From the NCBI GenBank assembly GCA_012517025.1, contig JAAYVT010000121.1:1-8727 (forward strand): DNA of 8,727 bases. The letters are read 5' to 3'. This DNA is from Phyllobacteriaceae bacterium (lineage in GTDB: Bacteria > Pseudomonadota > Alphaproteobacteria > Rhizobiales > Ancalomicrobiaceae). Under the pieces are notes generated by a model. That model was not told where the DNA came from. It did no database searches and saw only the letters and a list, made by a program, of their open reading frames with translations. A program made the translations under genes and the position numbers. Shown piece by piece: positions 1 to 6,211 of the stretch (position 1 is the first letter of the stretch; each line of letters opens with the position of its first letter).

Positions 1-408
1 GAGCTCGCCGTCGTCGCCGCCGAGAAGCTCGCCGCCCGCCTGATCGAGGAACAGCCGCTCGCCGAGATCCGCGCCCTGCTCGCCGATTGCCTCGGCCCGC
101 TGCGCAAGGCGCCGCACCTCGTCGTCCGCCTCGACGCCCGCGACGCCGCCGCGCTCGATCCGGAGGTCACCCGGATCGCCCGCGAAACCGGCTTCGAGGG
201 CCGCATCGTCATTCTCGGCGAGGACGACCTCGCCCGCGGCGATTGCCGCATCGAATGGGCGGATGGTGGTATCCTGCGCGACCGCGCCGCCCTCGCGGCG
301 GAAATCGAAACGGTCGTCGACCGCTGGGTCGCCGCCCGCCGCACTCAGATCGATCGTGACGCCGACGCCGCAGAGGCGGCGGACGACCCGTGGAGGACCG
401 CCTCGTGA
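1..408 (+). CDS. fliH: Flagellar assembly protein FliH, C-terminal part (5' end outside window)
   Basis: The reading frame is open from base 1 and stops at TGA 406-408, giving the last 135 residues. FliH is a cytoplasmic stator-like protein that binds the export ATPase FliI and FliN and brings export cargo to the flagellar type III gate. The fragment has the family's C-terminal layout: a helix, a strand of the type HLVVRLDARD (fragment residues 39-48), then RIVILGEDDLARGDCRIEW with the diagnostic GDCRIEWADGG at 80-90, and a final amphipathic helix. The tail after about residue 112 is acidic and probably disordered. It overlaps fliN by four bases and lies just ahead of flbD, as in the Caulobacter fliF operon, where the fliH homologue is called flbE. 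The family call rests on the GDCRIEW region and context, because the N-terminal coiled coil is not visible. Confidence 0.85.
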   Translation, partial: ELAVVAAEKLAARLIEEQPLAEIRALLADCLGPLRKAPHLVVRLDARDAAALDPEVTRIARETGFEGRIVILGEDDLARGDCRIEWADGGILRDRAALAAEIETVVDRWVAARRTQIDRDADAAEAADDPWRTAS

Positions 409-755
409 GCGCGACGCCCGACGACCCCACCAAGGAAGGCCTGACCCTCGACATGATGGACCCCGCGACCCGCGACCGGGCCCGCGACGACGGCCAGACC
501 CAACCGCACACCGCCGCCGACCTGGAGGCGGTGTTCGACGTGCCGGTGAAGGTCTCCGCCGTGCTCGGCCAGGCCCGCATGCAGGTCGCCGACCTCCTGA
601 AGCTCAATCAGGGCACCGTGCTGGAGCTCGACCGCAAGGTCGGCGAGGCGATCGACATCTACGTCAACGACCGGCTGGTGGCGCGTGGCGAGGTGGTGCT
701 CGTCGAGGACCGCCTCGGCGTGACCATGACCGAAATCATCAAGTCGGACAAATGA
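405..755 (+). CDS. fliN: Flagellar motor switch protein FliN
   Basis: FliN forms the lower part of the cytoplasmic C-ring. It takes part in switching rotation and docks FliH-FliI during export. The product is 116 residues, within the family range. Residues 1-38 are a variable, charged N-terminal segment. Residues 40-113 are a SpoA/FliN domain: DLEAVFDVPVKVSAVLG (39-55), then LLKLNQGTVLELDR (64-77) and the YVNDRLVARGEVV strand pair (86-98). I chose GTG 405 because GGAGG at 392-396 lies eight bases upstream and because GTGA gives a 4-base overlap with the fliH stop, typical of translational coupling. A GTG at 390 in the same frame would add five residues but has no ribosome site at a useful distance. 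flbD follows after 13 bases, so the three genes are probably one transcript. Confidence 0.93.
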   Translation: MSATPDDPTKEGLTLDMMDPATRDRARDDGQTQPHTAADLEAVFDVPVKVSAVLGQARMQVADLLKLNQGTVLELDRKVGEAIDIYVNDRLVARGEVVLVEDRLGVTMTEIIKSDK

Positions 756-768
756 GGAGAACGCGACC

Positions 769-2153
<1,385 letters not shown>

Positions 2154-2157
<4 letters not shown>

Positions 2158-3119
2158 CCGGCGGGCCGGCCGGCGTCGTCGGCACCGGATGCCGCGATCG
2201 GCCGGCGCAACACCCGCGCGATCCGTTCCGGATCGAGGGGCTCGGCCGATGACGGGCGCGGCGGCGCCGAGCCCACCGTCGACCGCGCCGCGATCCACCG
2301 CTCCACCTGCCGGCCGAAGGATCGGACGTCGAGTTCGCCGCCGCCCAATTCGCCCAGGCGCTTCAGCCGACCGCCGAGGGACGTCCGGCGTCGCCCCTCC
2401 GCCCGATCCCCGGCGACCGCCTCGGGTCCGCCGAGCCGCACCCTGAGACGTCGGATCCCCTCGGCGAGGAGCGTCGCGACGAAGGCGACGACGAGGCTCG
2501 CCACCGGTCCGATCGCGATCACCTGCGCCGGATGACGCGCCAGCGCGGTCGGATCGCCGAGCACGTGCGTCACCGTCACTTCGTCGCCCGGCGCGAGTTT
2601 CACTTCGCCGAACTGAGACCGCGTCGCGAAGGTGGTGCGGCTGCCGCCCGCGCCGTCCGACACCGCCAGTTCGACGCCGTCCACACGCACCGCGCGCCAA
2701 TCCTTGGTCGTCGGACACTCCGTCGGCCGGGTGGTCTGGAGATATTCGGCGATCGAATGGGGCGCGGTCTCGCCGAAGGAGGCGAGGCACAGCGTCCGGA
2801 ACCCGACCACGCGCGCCGGCGCGTCGACCAGCCCGTCGTTCCACACGCCGATCTCGGCGGCGAGGGCGACGCCGGCGACGACGACGAACGCCTTGGCGAG
2901 CCCTCGGAACAGCGTCTCGACCGGACCGAAGGCGAAGGCCCCCGTCCGCCCGATCGCGGCGGGCGCGCCCGACCGATCCGGCGACGGCCCGGACCGCCCG
3001 AGGACACGCCCCACCGTCGAACGCGTCAGGGAGAGGATCCCTCCGACCGCCAGCCCGATCACCAGAAGGACCACGATCCACGGCAGCAAGGCGAAGAAGA
3101 GAACCACGGCGGTCGTCAT
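2154..3119 (-). CDS. Unrecognised three-helix membrane protein
   Basis: I do not recognise this 321-residue protein. Predicted helices lie at about 4-30, 74-92 and 199-219. The loop 31-73 and the tail after 220 are rich in Arg, so by the positive-inside rule they are cytoplasmic. Residues 93-198 then form a periplasmic domain of about 105 residues, with beta-like strands and two Cys (111 and 135) that could form a disulfide. The tail of about 100 residues is basic, with a Pro/Ser-rich stretch near 285-293. I chose the ATG at 3119 because GAGGA (3126-3130, complement) lies six bases upstream and the protein then begins with the first helix; the frame stays open further upstream without such support. 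Third-position G/C bias supports a real gene. It converges on flbD with a 4-base overlap and is divergent from the reductase gene. Nothing shows a flagellar role. Confidence 0.8.
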
Positions 3120-3125
3120 CGCACG

Positions 3126-3130
3126 TCCTC
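3126..3130 (-). promoter_or_regulatory. Ribosome binding site that decides the start of the - strand membrane protein
   Basis: Read on the - strand this is GAGGA, six bases before the ATG at 3119. The frame remains open upstream to about 3434, so this site and the N-terminal hydrophobic helix are the reasons for placing the start here. Confidence 0.65.
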
Positions 3131-3270
3131 GGAAAGCGAGTGTCCCCCGACGATTGCACGCGAAGGGTTCCCGCCGGGTTGAGGGACAGGGTGGACGAAT
3201 CCTTGCGTCCCCATCCCCGTCCGCGCCGCAGACGGATGCCGCCGACTTCTCCACCGCGACGTTCGTCGAA

Positions 3271-3288
3271 CTGTCGGCCGGCCGACAG
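3271..3288. promoter_or_regulatory. Perfect 18-base palindrome in the divergent promoter region, candidate operator
   Basis: CTGTCGGCCGGCCGACAG equals its own reverse complement, with no spacer and no mismatch. It sits in the 258-base divergent region, 90 bases before the reductase ATG and 152 bases from the - strand start. Such a position suits an operator for a dimeric regulator acting on one or both genes. The middle (GGCCGGCC) is GC-only and such steps are common in this genome, but the outer CTGTC/GACAG extension is less likely by chance. I do not recognise the regulator, and I found no convincing -35/-10 pair beside it. Confidence 0.45.
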
Positions 3289-3317
3289 ACGCACCTACCG
3301 CTTCCCCCCATACTGCC

Positions 3318-3335
3318 GCCGCCCGCCGGGGCGGC
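3318..3335 (+). other. GC-only hairpin in the leader of the reductase gene
   Basis: GCCGCCC (3318-3324) pairs perfectly with GGGCGGC (3329-3335) across a four-base loop, GCCG. It ends 42 bases before the ATG of the reductase. It could form a leader stem if transcription begins upstream of it. In DNA this GC-rich a seven-bp GC stem may be chance, so this is a description of structure and not of function. Confidence 0.3.
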
Positions 3336-3377
3336 CGTGAGGAGGCGACCGTCGTCCGTGCCAATCGGAGGACAATC

Positions 3378-4646
3378 ATGATCGAACGCGCAAGTAGAAC
3401 CGGACGCCCGATGGTCGTCGTCGGCGCCGGACAAGGCGGCATTCAGGCCGCCGAATCACTGCGCGCGGAAGGTTGGGAAGGCGAGATCGTGCTGTTCGGA
3501 GACGAACCGCACCCCCCCTACCACCGTCCGCCGCTGTCCAAGGAAGCTCTTCTCGAGACCATCGACTTCTCGTCCATTCAGCTGCGCGGTCCCGACGAGA
3601 TCGCCGCCAAGGGCATCGACTTCCGCCCCGGCGTCCACGTCGTGAAGATCGACCGTGACCATCGCATCGTCGAGCTCGACGACGGCGGCATCCAGCCCTA
3701 CGAGGGCCTGGTGATCGCCACCTGCGGCCAGAACCGTCGTCTGCCCATCCCCGGCGGCGACCTGCCCGACATCTCCTCGCTGCGTTCGATCGACGACGCC
3801 TACAAATTCGCCGAAGCGCTGGGCAAGGCGCAGACGGTGCTGGTGGTCGGCGCCGGCTTCGTCGGCCTCGAGATCGCCGCCGTCTGCCGCATGTGCGACA
3901 AGGACGTCACGGTGATCGAGCGCGAGGAGCGCGTGCTCGCCCGCGCCGTCGCCCCGGTGATGTCCGATTTCTACGCCGACCTGCATCGCGAGCGCGGCGT
4001 CGTGCTCGAGCTCGGCACCTCGGTGACCGAGGTTCTGGCGAAGGACGGCCGCGCCGTCGGTCTGCGCCTCGGCGACGGCCGCGAGGTGGCGGCCGATCTG
4101 ATCGTCGCCGGCATCGGCCTCGTTCCCGACGACAAGCTCGCCCGTGAAGCCGGCCTGCCCTGCGATCGCGGCATCATCGTCGACGAATGCGCCCGCACCG
4201 TCGACCCGAACGTCGTCGCCGTCGGCGACTGCACCGCCACCGCGCACGCGCCCGACCAACCGCTGCACCGTCTCGAATCGGTCCAGAACGCGGTCGAGCA
4301 GGCCAAGGCCGGCGCCGCCGCCCTGATGGGACGGGAGAAGCCCTTCGTCGCCGCGCCGTGGTTCTGGTCGGACCAGTACGACGTCAAGCTGCGCTCGGTC
4401 GGCCGCAGCGCCGGTCACGATCGCGTCGTCATCCGTGGCGATCAGTCCAAGCCGCGCTTCTCCGCCTTCTACTTCGTCGAAGGCCGTCTCATCGGCGCCG
4501 ACAGCGTCAACGCCGTGCAGGATCACACCGCCGCCCGGCGTATCCTCGACGAAGGCATCGCGCTCACCCCCGAGGAAGTCGCCGATCCGAAGTTCGATCT
4601 CGGCAAGCGCTCGCGCGAGAAGAAACAGGCCGCCGTCCCGGCCTGA
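3378..4646 (+). CDS. FAD/NAD(P)H-dependent ferredoxin (rubredoxin) reductase family oxidoreductase
   Basis: This 422-residue protein has the layout of putidaredoxin, rhodocoxin and rubredoxin reductases, which pass electrons from NAD(P)H through FAD to a small iron-sulfur protein serving a P450 or dioxygenase. The FAD-binding fold begins VVVGAGQGGIQAAESLR (13-29). The PYHRPPLSKE stretch (47-56) is typical of the family. A second nucleotide-binding fold starts VLVVGAGFVGLEIA (154-167); the acidic E181 after its second strand favours NADH. VAVGDCTA (280-287) is the second FAD contact. WFWSDQYD (328-335) opens the C-terminal reductase domain. There is no redox CxxC pair, which separates it from thioredoxin reductases. 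GGAGGA at 3367-3372, five bases before ATG, sets the start. No ferredoxin, rubredoxin or oxygenase gene is in the window, so the electron acceptor is unknown. It is cytoplasmic, with no signal peptide, and lies between flagellar genes without evident link to them. Confidence 0.9.
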   Translation: MIERASRTGRPMVVVGAGQGGIQAAESLRAEGWEGEIVLFGDEPHPPYHRPPLSKEALLETIDFSSIQLRGPDEIAAKGIDFRPGVHVVKIDRDHRIVELDDGGIQPYEGLVIATCGQNRRLPIPGGDLPDISSLRSIDDAYKFAEALGKAQTVLVVGAGFVGLEIAAVCRMCDKDVTVIEREERVLARAVAPVMSDFYADLHRERGVVLELGTSVTEVLAKDGRAVGLRLGDGREVAADLIVAGIGLVPDDKLAREAGLPCDRGIIVDECARTVDPNVVAVGDCTATAHAPDQPLHRLESVQNAVEQAKAGAAALMGREKPFVAAPWFWSDQYDVKLRSVGRSAGHDRVVIRGDQSKPRFSAFYFVEGRLIGADSVNAVQDHTAARRILDEGIALTPEEVADPKFDLGKRSREKKQAAVPA

Positions 4647-4703
4647 TGCGCCCCGCGACGCCCTGCGCCGGTCGCCGGGCCCGCCCTCCTCTGCGGTCCT
4701 CTC

Positions 4704-4738
4704 CGTCGGCGCCTCACCATCGCGTGAAGGCGCCGACG
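4704..4738 (+). terminator. Strong hairpin after the reductase gene, probable terminator
   Basis: CGTCGGCGCC (4704-4713) pairs with GGCGCCGACG (4729-4738), continued by TCAC (4714-4717) with GTGA (4724-4727). One A (4728) is bulged and the loop has six bases, giving a 14-bp stem. It starts 57 bases after the reductase stop and ends before the CtrA-type box, which is where a boundary between transcripts is expected. The following bases hold only a broken T run (GTTCTCGGTCTTT), so termination may be partial or need Rho. Confidence 0.55.
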
Positions 4739-4750
4739 CCGTTCTCGGTC

Positions 4751-4769
4751 TTTACGTGTCGTTAACCAT
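4751..4769 (+). promoter_or_regulatory. CtrA-type binding site upstream of the LysE-like gene
   Basis: TTTA (4751-4754), seven bases, then TTAA (4762-4765), continuing as TTAACCAT. The established CtrA patterns are TTAA-N7-TTAA(C) and the half site TTAACCAT. The first half here has one mismatch; the second half is exact and in the TTAACCAT form. TTAA is very rare in this window and occurs almost only in the two regulatory regions described. In Caulobacter class II flagellar promoters CtrA binds over the -35 region, which would put transcription start close to the inverted repeat that follows. Confidence 0.7.
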
Positions 4770-4774
4770 ACCCC

Positions 4775-4789
4775 CGGCAAATATTGCCG
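4775..4789. promoter_or_regulatory. Inverted repeat CGGCAA-N3-TTGCCG, candidate FlbD (ftr-like) site
   Basis: CGGCAA (4775-4780), ATA, TTGCCG (4784-4789) is a perfect repeat with a three-base centre, starting 13 bases after the beginning of the second TTAA of the CtrA-type box. GTCGGG follows after one base. The same element with the same spacing precedes flhA. From memory, FlbD ftr elements in Caulobacter carry an inverted repeat of this general kind, and the one at fliF overlaps the transcription start and mediates repression. The FlbD assignment is an inference by analogy, helped by flbD being in the window. Confidence 0.55.
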
Positions 4790-4852
4790 TGTCGGGTTAA
4801 CCGACGCTGTCCGGGGACGACGCGAGTCGCCCTCACCCTCGCGGGGGATTCG

Positions 4853-5452
4853 GTGACCGAGAACTTCCAGATCCTCGCCACGCTCGTCGCGGTTCAGATC
4901 GTCCTCTCCCTGGCGCCCGAGCGCGAGGGCCGAACCATCCTCGCCGCCGCCCTGCTGTCGCGTCGCGACGGCCTCGCCGCCACGGCGCGGGCCTGGGCGA
5001 TCGGCGTCGTCCGCGCGCTCGTGGCGCTGGCGGCGCTCTCGGCGATCGGCGTGCTGCCCTCCCCGAGCGCCGAAGCGGTGCGGATCGTCTGTGCCCTCCA
5101 CCTCGCCTGGCTCGGCCTGCGCACGGTCCGCGCGTCCTTCCGCGGCGCTCCCGTCCCCGCCACCGAGCCGCTTCGCTTCGGGCCGTTCGCCGAACTCGTC
5201 GCCCCGGCGGCGATCTTGCACGACTTCTCGATCCTCGCGGTGACCGGGGTCCCGGCGTTGTCGCTTGGCGAGCAGATCCTCGCCGCGACGGCGCTGCCGA
5301 CCGTCGCCGCGCTGTGGAACGCCCACCTCGCCGTCTGCGTGGCGAACCCGCCGATCGGCCGGGCGCTGCGGCGCGGCCACACCCGCCTGCAGCGCCTCCT
5401 CGCCGACGCCCTCGCCCACCTCGGCCTCGCCCTCGCGATCGGCCGCCGCTGA
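4853..5452 (+). CDS. Divergent LysE/RhtB-like multi-pass membrane protein
   Basis: The 199-residue product has about six hydrophobic segments: roughly 6-20, 41-66, 74-93, 112-132, 138-163 and 180-196. Length and layout match the LysE/RhtB exporter family (amino acid and metabolite efflux at the inner membrane), notably the LHLAWLGLRTVRA stretch (82-94), which fits the family's AYLLWLGWRALR-type segment. Two family marks are altered: the early PGP motif reads APEREGR (21-27), and the later NPK-type motif reads APAA (117-120). Transport function is therefore uncertain. I chose GTG 4853 because GGGGGA at 4843-4848 lies four bases upstream and no ATG is near. An in-frame TTG at 4784 is inside the regulatory inverted repeat and would code a non-hydrophobic, Arg-rich extension. 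The CtrA-type box and ftr-like repeat ahead of it suggest flagellar or cell-cycle expression. Confidence 0.7.
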   Translation: MTENFQILATLVAVQIVLSLAPEREGRTILAAALLSRRDGLAATARAWAIGVVRALVALAALSAIGVLPSPSAEAVRIVCALHLAWLGLRTVRASFRGAPVPATEPLRFGPFAELVAPAAILHDFSILAVTGVPALSLGEQILAATALPTVAALWNAHLAVCVANPPIGRALRRGHTRLQRLLADALAHLGLALAIGRR

Positions 5453-5520
5453 GCCCCTGCCGCTCGACGAGCGACGATCTCCAAAGCGGACCACCCTCCG
5501 ACCGCCTGCGCCCTTCGTCG

Positions 5521-5546
5521 CGCCGCGCCGAACTACGGACGCGGCG
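5521..5546 (+). terminator. Hairpin after the LysE-like gene, possible weak terminator
   Basis: CGCCGCG (5521-5527) pairs with CGCGGCG (5540-5546), extended inward by CCG/CGG around an AACTA loop with one bulged A (5539). It begins 68 bases after the LysE-like stop and ends 67 bases before the next start. There is no T run directly after it, so it may be a processing or stabilising stem, or chance pairing in GC-rich sequence. If it does not terminate, the next gene is read from the upstream promoter. Confidence 0.3.
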
Positions 5547-5613
5547 GCGAAGGCGCGGCGTTAAACTCGACGATCGCGGAATTGGTCGCCCCTTTTTGCT
5601 CGGGGAGGTCGTC

Positions 5614-6099
5614 ATGACGTCCGCCTTCCTCGCCATGCTGTTCGAAACGCTGATCACCATCGCCTTCGTGGTGGCGATCGCCGTTCTCCTCAAGAAGCTG
5701 CTCGCCCGCGCCGGCGGCGCCCGCCGACCGGACGGCCGCGAGGTCCCCGACGCCGGCGGCTGGTCGGATCTCGCACGCCGTTTCGCCGACGACCGCCCGA
5801 TCGCCGAACCGGTGGCGCGCGCCGCCAGCATCAAGGTCGGCTCGACCATGTGGAAGAACTGCGCCGCGATCGGCGTCGAGGAGGCGGGTCTCCGCCTCGC
5901 CGTGCGGGTTCCCCTCCTCGGCGGCTTCGGCAAGGCGCCGCTCCTGGTGCCGTGGAGCGAGATCGTCGAGGTGGTTCCGGCGCACCTGTTCTGGGGCGCC
6001 GCCCGGCGGCTGGTGATCGGCCGTCCGACCCTCGCCACGGTGACGCTGCCGGAGGCCGTGTTCGAGGCCATCCTGGCGCGCGGCCATCTCGCCCGGTGA
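5614..6099 (+). CDS. Unknown protein with one membrane helix and a small C-terminal domain
   Basis: I do not recognise this 161-residue protein. One hydrophobic helix spans about 7-27 (TLITIAFVVAIAVLLKK) and is followed by a basic stretch KKLLARAGGARR (27-38), so the rest is predicted to be cytoplasmic. Residues 40-70 look like a flexible linker. Residues 71-160 form a compact domain with alternating strands: IKVGSTMWKNC (73-83), IGVEEAGLRLAV (86-97), then PLLVPWSEIVEVVP (109-122) and a final helix. The PLLVPWSEI pattern resembles small PH-like domains of bacterial membrane-anchored proteins; that is a resemblance only. GGAGG at 5604-5608, five bases before the ATG, supports the start. I saw no CtrA-type box of its own, so it may be read from the promoter of the LysE-like gene 161 bases upstream. 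Confidence 0.8.
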   Translation: MTSAFLAMLFETLITIAFVVAIAVLLKKLLARAGGARRPDGREVPDAGGWSDLARRFADDRPIAEPVARAASIKVGSTMWKNCAAIGVEEAGLRLAVRVPLLGGFGKAPLLVPWSEIVEVVPAHLFWGAARRLVIGRPTLATVTLPEAVFEAILARGHLAR

Positions 6100-6118
6100 A
6101 TTCTCCCGACGGTGGCCG

Positions 6119-6134
6119 TTAACCGCCCGTTAAC
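6119..6134 (+). promoter_or_regulatory. Full CtrA-type box upstream of flhA
   Basis: TTAACCGCCCGTTAAC is an exact match to TTAA-N7-TTAAC: TTAA at 6119-6122 and at 6130-6133 with seven bases between. It starts 20 bases after the stop of the preceding gene, so flhA very likely has its own promoter. In Caulobacter CtrA directly activates class II flagellar genes, the export apparatus among them. No convincing -10 element stands out downstream, which is usual for CtrA-dependent promoters. Confidence 0.82.
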
Positions 6135-6142
6135 CCTGTACC

Positions 6143-6157
6143 GGGCAAAAATTGCCC
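6143..6157. promoter_or_regulatory. Inverted repeat GGGCAA-N3-TTGCCC upstream of flhA, candidate FlbD (ftr-like) site
   Basis: GGGCAA (6143-6148), AAA, TTGCCC (6152-6157) is a perfect repeat with a three-base centre. It begins 13 bases after the start of the second TTAA of the CtrA box and is followed after one base by GTCGGG (6159-6164), the same geometry as at 4775-4796. A protein bound here would cover the expected -10/start region of a CtrA promoter, which suits repression. FlbD as the binder is inferred from Caulobacter fliF. Confidence 0.55.
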
Positions 6158-6211
6158 AGTCGGGACGGGTGCTTCGCGCGTCCGCCGAGGTCGGAGAAAC
6201 CCGAGGCCGCG

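Noticed and set aside
2161..2176. GCCGGCCGGC palindrome just after the flbD stop, as a bidirectional terminator
   Set aside because: It is a short GC-only string inside the coding end of the - strand gene, with no T run on either side.
3140..3200. EcfG-type general stress promoter (GGAAC on the - strand) ahead of the - strand gene
   Set aside because: GGAAC is present, but no CGTT is found 16-18 bases downstream.
3358..3381. Seven-codon leader reading frame (GTG to TGA) whose stop overlaps the reductase ATG
   Set aside because: The nearest ribosome site, GAGGAGG (3339-3345), is 12 bases away, and the reductase has its own site five bases before its ATG. Overlap of this kind is easily chance.
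4776..4787. Sigma-54 promoter reading of the GGCAA...TTGCC elements (also at 6143-6155)
   Set aside because: Sigma-54 needs GG-N10-GC. The spacing here is eight bases at 4776-4787 and eight or nine at 6143-6155, and the elements are better described as symmetric repeats.
6152..6211. TTG start at 6152 giving flhA 20 more residues
   Set aside because: The TTG is inside the regulatory inverted repeat, the added residues are not FlhA-like, and ATG 6212 has a good ribosome site.
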